DNA of 64,000 nucleotides from JAICMB01 sp963838885. Lineage in GTDB: Bacteria; Acidobacteriota; Terriglobia; Bryobacterales; Bryobacteraceae. The notes below the pieces were generated by a model. It ran no database searches and was not told the DNA's origin. It worked only from the letters and a program-made list of their open reading frames with translations. Positions 36,816 through 45,190 of this stretch are shown here, in pieces (the first letter of the stretch is position 1; the number at the start of each line of letters is the position of its first letter). The stretch covers positions 77,393 through 141,392 of the forward strand of contig CAWITB010000011.1 in NCBI GenBank assembly GCA_963838885.1. Direction: 5' to 3'. Both the position numbers and the translations under genes were made by a program.

Positions 36816-38375
36816 CGCCGCGCCGGAGGGCATCGTCACATACTGCCGCCCGCCCGTCATATAAGTGATCGGCGCCGTCACGAGGCGATTTCCGGTATTG
36901 ATGCGCCACAGATTTTTCCCCGTTCGCGCATCGAAAGCCATGAAGTAACCGTCTTCGTCGCCGGTAAAAATCAGGCCCCCGGACGTCGCCATCGTCCCGC
37001 CCCATGACGGCCGGAAGAAACGAAATTCCCACTTCGATTCGCCAGTCGCGGGATCGATCGCTTTCAGCACGCCCCAGCGCTTCTCCTCATCCATGCCGCG
37101 CGCCATGCTGCCCCAGAACGGCTTGCCTTCGACATACACCGGCGGCGAGAGATAAAACACGTCGCACGCCTCGAAATACGTGAAATAAAACCAGCCGGTC
37201 TTGGGGCTGTACGACGGCGCCATCCAGTTCGATCCGCCGCCGAGGCCGGGACAGACGCGCGCGCCCTCGGCCGTCGGCTCGCTCCCGGAGTTGAGCACCG
37301 GTCTGCCTTTGACGTCGATTTCCTTCGCCCAGGTCTGCCGCTCAAACGGCTTCGCCATCAGGAACTCGCCCGTTTCCCGATCGAGCACATAATAAAACGC
37401 GTTGCGATTCGCCTGCACCACCAGCTTTCGCTCGCGCCCTTGAAACTTCGCGTCGAGCAGCATGGGCGTCTCGCAAGCGTCCCAATCGTGCTGATCGTGC
37501 GGCGTGAATTGATAATGCCACTTCAGCTTGCCCGTGTCCGCGTCGAGCGCCACCAGCGAGGCCGTATAAAGGTTGTCGCCCTTGCGCGATTCGCCGTACA
37601 AATCCGGACCGGGATTGCCGATGCCCCAATACAGCAGATTCAACGCGGGGTCGTACGTGCCCGTCATCCAGGCCGCGCCGCCGCCGCGTTTCCAGGAATC
37701 GGCCAGCCACGTGTCGCCGCCCGCTTCGCCTTTTCCCGGAACAGTCCAGAAGCGCCATACGCGTTTGCCGGTCTTCGCATCGTAGGCATCGACGAATCCG
37801 CGCACGCCGTATTCGCCGCCCGTCACGCCCACGATGACCTTGTCCTTGATTGCTAATGGCGCAAGCGTGGCCCCATGCGACTGTTCGTTCGGCGCCATCA
37901 CCACTTCCCACACGCGGTGGCCCGTTTTTGCCTCCAGCGCCACGACATGGCCATCGGGAGTCACCATGAATAACGATCCATCGAGAATCGCAAGCCCGCG
38001 GTTCACGGTTCCGTTCGGGAGAATCGCCTTCTTCGGAATCGCGTACTTGTACATCCACAACTGCCGCCCGCTCCGCGCATCGAGCGCATAAGCGTAGCCG
38101 TTTGCGGCCGTGAGATACATGATGCCGTCGATCACCAGCGGAACGGTCTCGAAAGCCCCCGGCTGGCCAGTTTGAAACATCCAATCGACGCGCAAATTCC
38201 GCACGTTACCGGTATTGATCTGGTCCAGCTCGCGATAGCGCGCCGCGCTGTAATCGCCCCAGTATGTCAGCCAGTTTTGCGGTTCCTTGCCGGCGTTCAA
38301 GATGCGCTCGAACGGAACGGGAGTTTGGCCGAGGCAAGCGCCGGCCGCGATCGCCGCAACGCAAAAAAACCTCAT
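36690..38375 (-). CDS. PQQ-dependent dehydrogenase (quinoprotein), C-terminus possibly frameshifted
   Basis: Signal peptide MRFFCVAAIAAGACLGQ. Propeller repeats are visible: VPLVIDGIMYLTAANGYAYA, LFMVTPDGHVVALEAKTGHR, DQHDWDACETPMLLD (a loop typical of membrane-linked glucose/alcohol quinoproteins). It oxidises an alcohol or sugar and passes electrons to cytochrome c, here probably the product of the next gene (4-base overlap). After YVTMPSGAAL the frame turns Arg-rich. One base over, it reads ITFALPE and stops at 36788, the usual family ending. So the last 33 codons look like a frameshifted extension. Confidence 0.85.
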   Translation of the reverse strand: MRFFCVAAIAAGACLGQTPVPFERILNAGKEPQNWLTYWGDYSAARYRELDQINTGNVRNLRVDWMFQTGQPGAFETVPLVIDGIMYLTAANGYAYALDARSGRQLWMYKYAIPKKAILPNGTVNRGLAILDGSLFMVTPDGHVVALEAKTGHRVWEVVMAPNEQSHGATLAPLAIKDKVIVGVTGGEYGVRGFVDAYDAKTGKRVWRFWTVPGKGEAGGDTWLADSWKRGGGAAWMTGTYDPALNLLYWGIGNPGPDLYGESRKGDNLYTASLVALDADTGKLKWHYQFTPHDQHDWDACETPMLLDAKFQGRERKLVVQANRNAFYYVLDRETGEFLMAKPFERQTWAKEIDVKGRPVLNSGSEPTAEGARVCPGLGGGSNWMAPSYSPKTGWFYFTYFEACDVFYLSPPVYVEGKPFWGSMARGMDEEKRWGVLKAIDPATGESKWEFRFFRPSWGGTMATSGGLIFTGDEDGYFMAFDARTGKNLWRINTGNRLVTAPITYMTGGRQYVTMPSGAALDHLRAAGVRRRRGVDGGEKNGRVREDVEHQEVTVGLAGIR

Positions 38376-39142
38376 TTGATTCCGGCGGCCTTGTTCACTA
38401 CGTCCGTTTTCTGTAACGAGCCACGAAGCGAATTCAGATATGCGAGCAGATTCCGCAGATCGTTCGCGGGAAGATTCTTGTACGCGGGCATCAGAGATGT
38501 ATCCACCTCGCGTACCTCGCGCACTTCGTCCTTTTGAAACATGCGAAAATTCTGGCCGGCATCGCGCAATTGTACCGAGAACGTATCCTCGTTAATGCGG
38601 ATGCCGCTCACGCGTGAGCCATCTTTTTTTACGACAACAACCCCGTGATACTCGTCCGGGATATCGGCGGACGGGTTCACCACCGACTCTCGGATATATT
38701 CAGTCGAACGGGCCGCGCCGATTCTGCTCAGGTCCGGTCCGAACACGCTGCCTTCGCCGCCCACGCGATGACAACCGGCGCATCCATTGCGAGCGTAAAC
38801 CTCGCGGCCCTTCGCCACATCGCCGGGAACATTCTGTTCCCGATGCACGCCTCTTGAAAGCTCCTTCAAATAGCCGGTAATCCGCGCCAGCTCTTCGGGC
38901 GTAAACTCGGAAAACGACGGCATGCTCGTTCCCGGCACGCCCTCGCGAATCACCGTCTCGATGGCATTGTCGGATTCCCCGTGCGCCAGCGGCGCCGAAA
39001 CCAGATTCGGTCCGCGCCCTCCGCGGGCATCCGCCCCGTGACAAAACGCGCAGTTGGCGCGAAAGATCGCCCGGCCCTCAGCGGCCGGATCGGCCGTTTG
39101 CGCTGCGAGTGTCAACGGGATCAGAAGAATCGGCAATTTCAC
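38372..39142 (-). CDS. Dihaem cytochrome c with heme-binding C-terminal domain
   Basis: 256 aa. Signal peptide MKLPILLIPLTLAAQ. The first cytochrome c domain has CAFCH (about 32-36) and its Met ligand likely in GTSMPSFSE. The second domain has CAGCH (about 120-124). The region SRIGAARSTEYIRESVVNPS to VREVREVDTSLMPAYKNLPA matches the C-terminal part of putative heme-binding (TIGR02603-like) proteins. It overlaps both the PQQ dehydrogenase and the pseudouridine synthase by four bases. The likely role is electron acceptor for the quinoprotein. Confidence 0.88.
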   Translation of the reverse strand: MKLPILLIPLTLAAQTADPAAEGRAIFRANCAFCHGADARGGRGPNLVSAPLAHGESDNAIETVIREGVPGTSMPSFSEFTPEELARITGYLKELSRGVHREQNVPGDVAKGREVYARNGCAGCHRVGGEGSVFGPDLSRIGAARSTEYIRESVVNPSADIPDEYHGVVVVKKDGSRVSGIRINEDTFSVQLRDAGQNFRMFQKDEVREVREVDTSLMPAYKNLPANDLRNLLAYLNSLRGSLQKTDVVNKAAGIK

Positions 39143-39876
39143 AAGTATCGCTTATTATCGCGCACAAGCTGTTTCACCTCGGCCGCGCTCAACGTCCGGT
39201 ACTTGCCGATCTCGAGATCCCCAATCCGAAGCGGCCCAATACCCGTACGCACCAGTTTCAGGGCCTTGCTGCCCACGGCTTCCAACATGCGCCGCACTTG
39301 CCGGTTGCGGCCTTCGCGAATGGTCAGCTCGATGAAGCTGTATTTGGCGGAATCGCGAATCCGTACAACCTCGGCCGGCTGCGTGACGCCGTCATTCAAC
39401 TCCACACCCTTCCGCAAGCGCTCGAGCTGTTCGTGCGCGAGCCGCGTCGAGGCCTTCACCAGATACGTTTTCGGCGCCTTGTAATCCGGGTTCGTAATGC
39501 GCTCGGCGAACTGCGTATCGTTGGTCATCAACAGCAGCCCACTCGTATCCCGATCCAGCCTGCCTACCGGCGCAACGAACTGGCCGACGTCTTTCACGAG
39601 ATCGTAAACAGTCGGCCGCCCCTCCGGATCTTTGTAAGTCGTGATGTAACCTTTCGGCTTGTAGAGCAGAATATAAATCTTCTCGCCGCCGCGCACGGGC
39701 TTGCCGTCAAGCGTGACGCGGTCACGCTCCAGATCCACCCAGTGATCCGGAGTTTGGATCAGTTTCCCGTTCACCTGCACGCGGCCCCCGCCGATCCAGG
39801 AACGCGCCTCGGTGCGCGATCCGAGTCCGGCCTTTGAGATGACGCGATCGAGTGTTTTGAGCGGCCGCTCACGCAT
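39139..39876 (-). CDS. rluB: Pseudouridine synthase, RluB/RsuA family
   Basis: 245 aa from ATG 39876 (MRERPLKTLDRVISKAGLGS); an upstream extension lacks family text. An S4 domain (about 5-65) binds RNA. The catalytic motif is VGRLDRDTSGLLLMTND with its Asp nucleophile, followed by KAPKTYLVKASTRLAHEQLE and EGRNRQVRRMLEAVG. It modifies rRNA (position 2605 of 23S for RluB, 516 of 16S for RsuA); I cannot separate them with certainty. Four-base overlap with the cytochrome gene. Confidence 0.9.
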   Translation of the reverse strand: MRERPLKTLDRVISKAGLGSRTEARSWIGGGRVQVNGKLIQTPDHWVDLERDRVTLDGKPVRGGEKIYILLYKPKGYITTYKDPEGRPTVYDLVKDVGQFVAPVGRLDRDTSGLLLMTNDTQFAERITNPDYKAPKTYLVKASTRLAHEQLERLRKGVELNDGVTQPAEVVRIRDSAKYSFIELTIREGRNRQVRRMLEAVGSKALKLVRTGIGPLRIGDLEIGKYRTLSAAEVKQLVRDNKRYL

Positions 39877-39903
39877 AATGGGAACTGTACATCGACATCG
39901 ACT

Positions 39904-42006
39904 ATGCGCTTTCGTTCCGTCTGTGTGGCGGCGCTCGCCGTGGCGCTCGTGGGCCAAGACACGCGCTATAAACCCGAAGGAGGCCAGATTCCCGGCCCCG
40001 CCACTTCATCCGATTTCTCCTCCTGGCTGACGGAGATGAAGCAATGGCGATCCGAGCGGCTCACGCGCATCGGCTACAACGGTTCGCAATACGACCGCCC
40101 CGATCTCAAGTGGACCCAGCGCAGCTTCGTTCAACCTCAAATGATGATCGAGGAACGTTATTTCTTCGACCCCATCGCCCAGCGCTACACCGTCGATCAT
40201 TATGTCGACGATCTCGAGCGGCGCTACGGCGGGATCGATTCCGTTCTCATCTGGCCCGTTTACCCCAACATCGGCATTGACAATCGCAATCAATTCGATC
40301 TGCTGCACGATATGCCCGGCGGCGTCCCAGGCCTCAAGCAGATGGTAAGCGATTTCCACAAACGCGGCGTCCACGTTCTGTTTCCCGTAATGGCGTGGGA
40401 CACAGGCACGAACGATTATGGTTCGCTCGCCGAGGCCGCCGCCAAATACTTCGGCGAGATCGGCGCGGACGGCATTAACGGCGACACCATGGATTTCGTA
40501 CCCCGCACCTTCCGCACCGCCTCGGACAACGACGGCCATCCTCTGGCGCTCCAACCCGAGAACGCCGGCGCGAACGATGAGGCTGTCGCCTGGAACAACT
40601 TGAGCTGGGGCTACTGGAAATACGGGTTCATTCCCACTGTGAGCCGCTGGAAATGGATCGAGCCGCGCCACATGGTCGACGTCTGCCGCCGCTGGGCGCG
40701 CGACCACACCGACGATCTGCAGTACGCGTTCTTCAACGGCGTGGGCTTCGAGAGCTGGGAAAACATTTGGGGCATCTGGAATCAGCTCACGCCGCGCGAT
40801 GCCGAAGCCTTGCGCCGCATTGCGCGCATCGAGCGGCAGTTCGCGGAGCTGCTCATCAGCACCGCGTGGGAGCCGCACACTCCGGTTTTACAGTTCGGTG
40901 TCTTCGCTACAAAATTCCCCGGTCCAGTTAACACGCTTTGGACATTCGTCAATCGCAACGAATACGACGTTACGGGCCGCCTGATTCACGTGCCGCATCG
41001 CGAAGGAGCCCGCTATCTCGACCTCTGGCACGGCGTGGAGCTCAAGCCGAAAATCGAAGATGGCCAGGATGTTTTGAGCTTCGCCGTGGAGGGCCGCGGC
41101 TACGGCGCTCTGGTCTCTACTACGCGCCCCGAGGATCTTCGTAACTTCCTTTACGAACTGGGCGCCCTGGCGCGATTTTCGACCCGCACTTTCTCGAGCG
41201 AGTGGCGCGCGCTGACCCAAAGAAACGTAATGATCCCTCCCACCGAGAAGCCGGCCTCGGCGCCCGAGGGCATGGTGAAAATTCCCGCCGCTTCGTTCGA
41301 TTTCCACGTCGCCGGAATCGAGATTGAAGGCGGGGACAGCGCCGGAGTCGACGTCCAATATCCGTGGGAGAACGAGCCGCGCCGGCATCATCACGAAGTT
41401 GTTCAGATCAATTCGTTTTACATCGACAAGTACCCCGTCACTAATGCCGCCTTCAAGAAGTTTATCGATGCGAGTCATTATCAGCCTCGCGATTCCCATA
41501 ATTTTCTGAAGAGCTGGACCAATGCTTCCTACCCGGCAAACGGGGCGAATAAACCCGTGACGTGGGTCTCGATCGAGGACGCGCGCGCCTACGCCAAGTG
41601 GGCCAACAGGCGTTTGCCGCACGAATGGGAATGGCAGTATGCCGCGCAAGGCAACGACGGCCGCCTGTATCCGTGGGGCAACGAATGGAACGCCGCGGCC
41701 GTGCCCGCGCCTTACGAAGGACGCGGCGCCGGCGAGCCCGCCGACGTCGCCGCTCATCCCGCCGGCGCAAGCCCGTTCGGCGTCATGGATACCGTCGGCA
41801 ACGTCTGGCAATGGACCGATGAGTACCAAGACGATCACACCCGCGCCGCCATCCTGCGCGGCGGCAGCTACTATCGGCCGCAAGGCTCGCACTGGTATTT
41901 CCCGCAAGCGTACCGGCTCGATGAACACGGGAAATATTTGCTGATGGCGCCCTCGAAGGACCGCGCCGGCACGATCGGATTCCGCTGCGCCGCCGACGCG
42001 GAATAA
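39904..42006 (+). CDS. Fusion of a glycosidase-like domain and an FGE-sulfatase domain, secreted
   Basis: 700 aa with a short signal peptide (MRFRSVCVAALAVALVGQ). Residues about 30-450 look like a TIM-barrel glycosidase: VLIWPVYPNIGIDNRNQFDL, GVHVLFPVMAWDTGTNDYG, DGINGDTMDFVPRTF and a beta-rich tail. From about 457 (MVKIPAASFDFHVAGIEIEG) to the end it is a complete FGE-sulfatase domain: YPVTNAAFKKFI, LPHEWEWQYAAQG, YPWGNEW, GNVWQWTDEY, RGGSYY, GFRCA. This fold makes formylglycine in some proteins and binds sugars or iron in others. Catalytic Cys residues of true FGE are not seen. A carbohydrate-active role is inferred. Confidence 0.8.
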   Translation: MRFRSVCVAALAVALVGQDTRYKPEGGQIPGPATSSDFSSWLTEMKQWRSERLTRIGYNGSQYDRPDLKWTQRSFVQPQMMIEERYFFDPIAQRYTVDHYVDDLERRYGGIDSVLIWPVYPNIGIDNRNQFDLLHDMPGGVPGLKQMVSDFHKRGVHVLFPVMAWDTGTNDYGSLAEAAAKYFGEIGADGINGDTMDFVPRTFRTASDNDGHPLALQPENAGANDEAVAWNNLSWGYWKYGFIPTVSRWKWIEPRHMVDVCRRWARDHTDDLQYAFFNGVGFESWENIWGIWNQLTPRDAEALRRIARIERQFAELLISTAWEPHTPVLQFGVFATKFPGPVNTLWTFVNRNEYDVTGRLIHVPHREGARYLDLWHGVELKPKIEDGQDVLSFAVEGRGYGALVSTTRPEDLRNFLYELGALARFSTRTFSSEWRALTQRNVMIPPTEKPASAPEGMVKIPAASFDFHVAGIEIEGGDSAGVDVQYPWENEPRRHHHEVVQINSFYIDKYPVTNAAFKKFIDASHYQPRDSHNFLKSWTNASYPANGANKPVTWVSIEDARAYAKWANRRLPHEWEWQYAAQGNDGRLYPWGNEWNAAAVPAPYEGRGAGEPADVAAHPAGASPFGVMDTVGNVWQWTDEYQDDHTRAAILRGGSYYRPQGSHWYFPQAYRLDEHGKYLLMAPSKDRAGTIGFRCAADAE

Positions 42007-42021
42007 GGCCGCGCGAAAAAG

Positions 42022-42372
42022 ATGATGCAAAAAGGCCGCGGATCCTGGCTCGTAATTGCGCTCACGCTCGCGCTCGCCGTCCTGGCCCTCCTCGGGCTGC
42101 ACACCGCTCGCCATGCCATGCGGCTGCGCCGCGGCTCCGAACCCGTACGGCCTTGGATGAGCGTCCCTTACATCGCGCGATCTCACCATGTCCCTCCGAG
42201 CCTGCTGTATCAGGCGCTCGGATTGACCCCCGGCGGCCGGGACCGCCGCCCCCTCGGCCGCATTGCGCGCGAGCAAAACCGTCCCGTGCGCGATCTGCTC
42301 GCCGCAATTGAAAATACCATCGCGCGCGCTCACGGCCGGCCGCCTCGTCCTCTCAACGGGAGCCCGCCATGA
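42022..42372 (+). CDS. Small membrane protein with helical cytoplasmic domain
   Basis: 116 aa. One membrane helix (about 9-27, WLVIALTLALAVLALLGL) is followed by a basic segment and a helical domain (SVPYIARSHHVPPSLLYQAL, GRIAREQNRPVRDLLAAIEN) that looks like two degenerate helix-turn-helix units. It overlaps the DedA-family gene by four bases (ATGA), so the two are probably made together. Function unknown. Confidence 0.65.
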   Translation: MMQKGRGSWLVIALTLALAVLALLGLHTARHAMRLRRGSEPVRPWMSVPYIARSHHVPPSLLYQALGLTPGGRDRRPLGRIAREQNRPVRDLLAAIENTIARAHGRPPRPLNGSPP

Positions 42373-42987
42373 CCGCTATTGGCGAGCAACTCCTCGCCGC
42401 ATTATTGTCCTATGGTCTCCCCATCCTCGCCGCGGTGGTGTTCGTTGGATGCCTCGGCCTGCCGCTGCCGAACGCACTGCTGCTGATCGCGTCGGGATCG
42501 TTCAGCGCCGCTGGGAGGCATGAATTTCTGGGGCGTGCTAATGGTCGCGAGCGTGTCTGCCATCGCGGGCGATCTCAGCGGCTATGCCATCGGTCGCTGG
42601 GCCGGCAGCGCCGCCCTTCGTCACTTCGGTCCCAAGCTCCGCAATCGTCTGCACAAGGCGGAGCAGTCCATGAGCAAATGGGGCGGCTGGGGCGTTTTCC
42701 TGACCCGTTGGCTTATTACGCCGCTCGGCCCGTTCGTCAACCTTGTCGCCGGAGCGTCCCATTATCCGTGGCCCCAGTTCGTCGTCTGGGACATCCTCGG
42801 CGAGATTCTGTGGGTCGTCCTTTATGTCGAGCTCGGCCGCCTGATCGCAGGCGAAGTGCAGGCCATCAGCGCCCTCGCCGGCGACATATCCTGGATCACG
42901 CTGGCAGTAGCGGTCACGTCGCTGTTGTTGTGGGGCCTCGTCAGGTCGCGCCGCGGTAAACGTCCCACTGCCGCCGCGCTTCGCTGA
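42369..42987 (+). pseudogene. DedA-family membrane protein, broken by one frameshift
   Basis: Starts MTAIGEQLLAALLSYGLPIL with the first helix and LGLPLPNALLLIASGSFSAA. One extra base near 42515 ends this frame; the next continues GGMNFWGVLMVASVSAIAGD, YAIGRWAGSAALRHFG, FLTRWLITPLGPFVNLVAG (the conserved DedA Arg and Pro-Gly motif) and three further helices to 42987. The full length would be about 205 aa. DedA proteins are proton-driven flippases acting on lipids such as undecaprenyl phosphate. Confidence 0.75.
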
Positions 42988-43186
42988 AGCGGAGGAAAAG
43001 CGGTCCAATATTGAAACCAGCATCAATGACATGCGGCGCGACTTCGCCATGCTCAAGAGATGACCGGCGACAGCGCAATGTTGCCAGGCAATCCGATCCG
43101 CGCCAAATTCCGCGCCGCCTGACCGGGATGCATCGGGAGCGCCTTGAGCGTGTTGTTCCGCGACTTATGCTAAAAACAGAGCGCGC

Positions 43187-43477
43187 ATGAAACCGTCCGA
43201 AGCCCTTGCAGCGCACCGCGAGGAATTGCGGCGCCTTGTCCGCCGCTACAACGTCGCGCATCCGCGCGTCTACGGCTCGGTACTCACGGGCAAGGACGAC
43301 GAGGAGAGCGACCTTGACTTGTTGGTGGACCCCACGGAACGCACGACGCTCTTTATGTTGGCGGGCTTGGAGCATGAAGCTCAACAACTGCTCGGCGTAC
43401 AGGTATCGGTCCTGACGCCTAAGGATTTGCCGGTGAAATTTCGCAACAAGGTTTTGCAAACGGCGCAGCCTTTATGA
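43187..43477 (+). CDS. mntA: MNT-type nucleotidyltransferase antitoxin
   Basis: 96 aa. The nucleotidyltransferase signature is G30-S31 with D42 and D44 (VYGSVLTGKDDEESDLDLLV). Minimal nucleotidyltransferases of this kind AMPylate and so neutralise the HEPN toxin encoded next to them. It overlaps the HEPN gene by four bases (ATGA 43474-43477), the typical arrangement. Confidence 0.9.
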   Translation: MKPSEALAAHREELRRLVRRYNVAHPRVYGSVLTGKDDEESDLDLLVDPTERTTLFMLAGLEHEAQQLLGVQVSVLTPKDLPVKFRNKVLQTAQPL

Positions 43478-43854
43478 AGCATTCCGCGCGCATCGAAGAC
43501 TATTTGCAACACATCGCTGAGGCCATCGACCGCATCACCGGCTATATTCAAGCGACTGATAGCGCGGCGGCGCTCGAACGAGACCATAAGACTCAAGCCG
43601 CCGTCATCCGCTATATCGAGATCATTGGCGAGGCCGCGAACAGAATTCAAAAACAAGCGCCGGAGTTTGCCGCCGCCCATCCTTCGCTGCCGTGGCACGA
43701 AATGCGGGGCATGCGTAACAGGATGATCCACAATTACTTTGATGTAAACAGCGATGTGCTTTGGGCCACCGTAAAGGCCGACCTGCCCAAGCTCAAACAG
43801 CAGATTGACGTCGTGCTCATGAAGATGAAGCGCGACCCGGACCGCGAACAATGA
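43474..43854 (+). CDS. hepT: HEPN-domain toxin (DUF86/HepT)
   Basis: 126 aa, all helical. The RNase motif R-x4-6-H-x-Y is present as R81-N-R-M-I-H86-N-Y88 within EMRGMRNRMIHNYFD. An Arg/Tyr-containing helix (QAAVIRYIEIIGEAANRIQK) is typical of HepT. With mntA it forms an apparently intact toxin-antitoxin pair. A hairpin follows 3 bases after its stop. Confidence 0.9.
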   Translation: MKHSARIEDYLQHIAEAIDRITGYIQATDSAAALERDHKTQAAVIRYIEIIGEAANRIQKQAPEFAAAHPSLPWHEMRGMRNRMIHNYFDVNSDVLWATVKADLPKLKQQIDVVLMKMKRDPDREQ

Positions 43855-43856
43855 AA

Positions 43857-43883
43857 GCCTCCGTCCGTGCGGAAAAAGGAGGC
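43857..43883 (+). terminator. Hairpin after the MNT/HEPN pair
   Basis: GCCTCC (43857-43862) pairs with GGAGGC (43878-43883) across a 15-base loop, just after the HEPN stop codon. There is no T tract, so termination is uncertain. Confidence 0.35.
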
Positions 43884-43905
43884 AACGATCTGGACAACAA
43901 ATCAC

Positions 43906-43934
43906 TTGACTCACCTGGCATCCAGGCTTATAAC
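43906..43934 (+). promoter_or_regulatory. Near-consensus sigma-70 promoter of the IS1595 element
   Basis: TTGACT (43906-43911), a 17-base spacer and TATAAC (43929-43934), eight bases before the transposase ATG at 43942. The spacer contains CCTGG-CAT-CCAGG, an inverted repeat that could be an operator. Confidence 0.55.
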
Positions 43935-43941
43935 TTGAATC

Positions 43942-44872
43942 ATGGAAACGGACAACATCAGCAAATCACAGCGGTTTGATGAGCGCCATAAGGCACTACA
44001 GTAACCCGCTTACGTGCATTCAGGAGGTTGCAGCCGTGAAATGGCCGAAGGGCGAACCGGTATGCCCGCGCTGCTCCAGCAAGAAGCGTCGTTTCTCAAG
44101 AAGCGGCTGCTGTGGAACTGCCGGGGCTGCAAGAAGCAGTACTCAGTGAAGGTCGGCACGATCTTTGAGGACTCCGCCATCGGCTGGATACATGTTCTGC
44201 GCGATGTGGATGCTCGCGAACTGCAAGAACGGCGTCAGCTCTTACGAAGTTGCGCGGGCGCTTGAAGTGACTCAGAAAACGCGTGGTTTATGCTTCACCG
44301 TATTCGATATGCGCAGCACCATGGGACCATCGACAAGATGACCGGAACGTGGAAGCCGACGAAACTTTGTGGGCGGTAAGGTTCGCTTCATGCACGCTGA
44401 CAAGCGCGCCCAGAAGATCCACCGGCGCGGTCCGGAAGGCAAGGCCATTGTGTTCGGGTTGCTGGAGAGGGAAACCGGCAAGGTTCGCAAATCGGTAGTT
44501 GGAACGCGGCGCAAGCATCACCTTCATGCGGAGATTCGCAGCAACGTGGCGACTGGCGCGGCGCTGTACAGCGATGCCCTGAAGCCTATGGATTCCGAGT
44601 ATGCCCACAAGGTCATTGACCATGCTGAAGCCTATGTCGATGGCGCGGTCCATCCTAACCGGCCGGAGAACTTCTGGAGCCTCCTGAAGCGCTCCATCAA
44701 AGGCACATACGTTAGTGTTGAGCCGTTCCACTTGTTCAGATACCTTGATGAAAAGTCGTTCCGCTACAATGAGCGTCACGATACAGACTCCGAACGCTTC
44801 CATAAAGCTCTCGGATCGGTCGCCGGGAAGCGTTTGACTTGGGATAACCTGACCGGTCACGAGGCGGGGTGA
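43942..44872 (+). pseudogene. IS1595-family transposase with several frameshifts
   Basis: METDNISKSQRFDERHKALQ is followed by a stop, then in other frames NPLTCIQEVAAVKWPKGEPV and CPRC (zinc ribbon), LLWNCRGCKKQYSVKVGTIF, MWMLANCKNGVSSYEVARAL, WFMLHRIRYA, and finally GGKVRFMHADKRAQKI to FRYNERHDTDSERFHKAL in one long frame from 44369. All family segments are in the right order, but at least four single-base losses separate them. Inactive as it stands. Confidence 0.75.
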
Positions 44873-45021
44873 TGGCGGACCCAAGGCCAAGAGAGAAGGT
44901 AGAGGAAAAAGAAAATTCAGACTTCAAGAAACCCGCTGAGTATAGGCAGTTCAAGGCGCTACTGCGAAAGGTTGTCAAAGCGCCTGCGTTAAAGAGAAGA
45001 AATATCCATGAATCGCCGTAG
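44872..45021 (+). CDS. Small basic protein accompanying the IS1595 transposase, 49 aa
   Basis: The ATG overlaps the transposase stop (TGATG at 44870-44874). It encodes MADPRPREKVEEKENSDFKK, then PAEYRQFKALLRKVVKAPAL and a basic end KRRNIHESP. It matches the small gene after the other IS1595 copy (2833-3030) in position, basic tail and an F-x2-F / Y-x2-F helix motif, although the two are only loosely similar. Its function in the element is unknown. Confidence 0.5.
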   Translation: MADPRPREKVEEKENSDFKKPAEYRQFKALLRKVVKAPALKRRNIHESP

Positions 45022-45186
45022 AATCATTTGAGCCAAGAAGAACAAGACCAGTGCGCCAAGACCGAACAAAACAGAACGGCTCGCGGTTGCCGAGGAGGGA
45101 ACACCGATACGGATCAAGAGCAATCCACTAATCAAGACAACTAAGCCCTCCCAAGAGAAGGAATCCTTCCTCCAAAAAAGTGGCAC
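44989..45186 (-). CDS. Small two-span membrane protein
   Basis: From GTG 45186 it reads VPLFWRKDSFSWEGLVVLIS with two hydrophobic segments (LVVLISGLLLIRIGV and SVLFGLGALVLFFLAQMIL), ending RRFMDISSL. A longer frame to 45240 would run antisense into the next gene. It is divergent from the membrane protein at 45191. The stop lies inside the end of the IS companion gene. Support is composition only. Confidence 0.4.
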   Translation of the reverse strand: MPLFWRKDSFSWEGLVVLISGLLLIRIGVPSSATASRSVLFGLGALVLFFLAQMILRRFMDISSL

Positions 45187-45190
45187 TCTT

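Larger units (their letters stand above)
43942..45021 (+). mobile_element. Decayed IS1595-family (ISXO2-like) element
   Basis: Contains the whole length of an ISXO2-type transposase gene, in several frames, plus the companion gene at 44872. Element ends were not identified. The promoter at 43906 probably belongs to it. Confidence 0.7.

Noticed and set aside
42959..43063. A coiled-coil-like frame after DedA (AEAEEKRSNIETSINDMRRD)
   Set aside because: It has no start codon or ribosome binding site and could be debris; too short to support.
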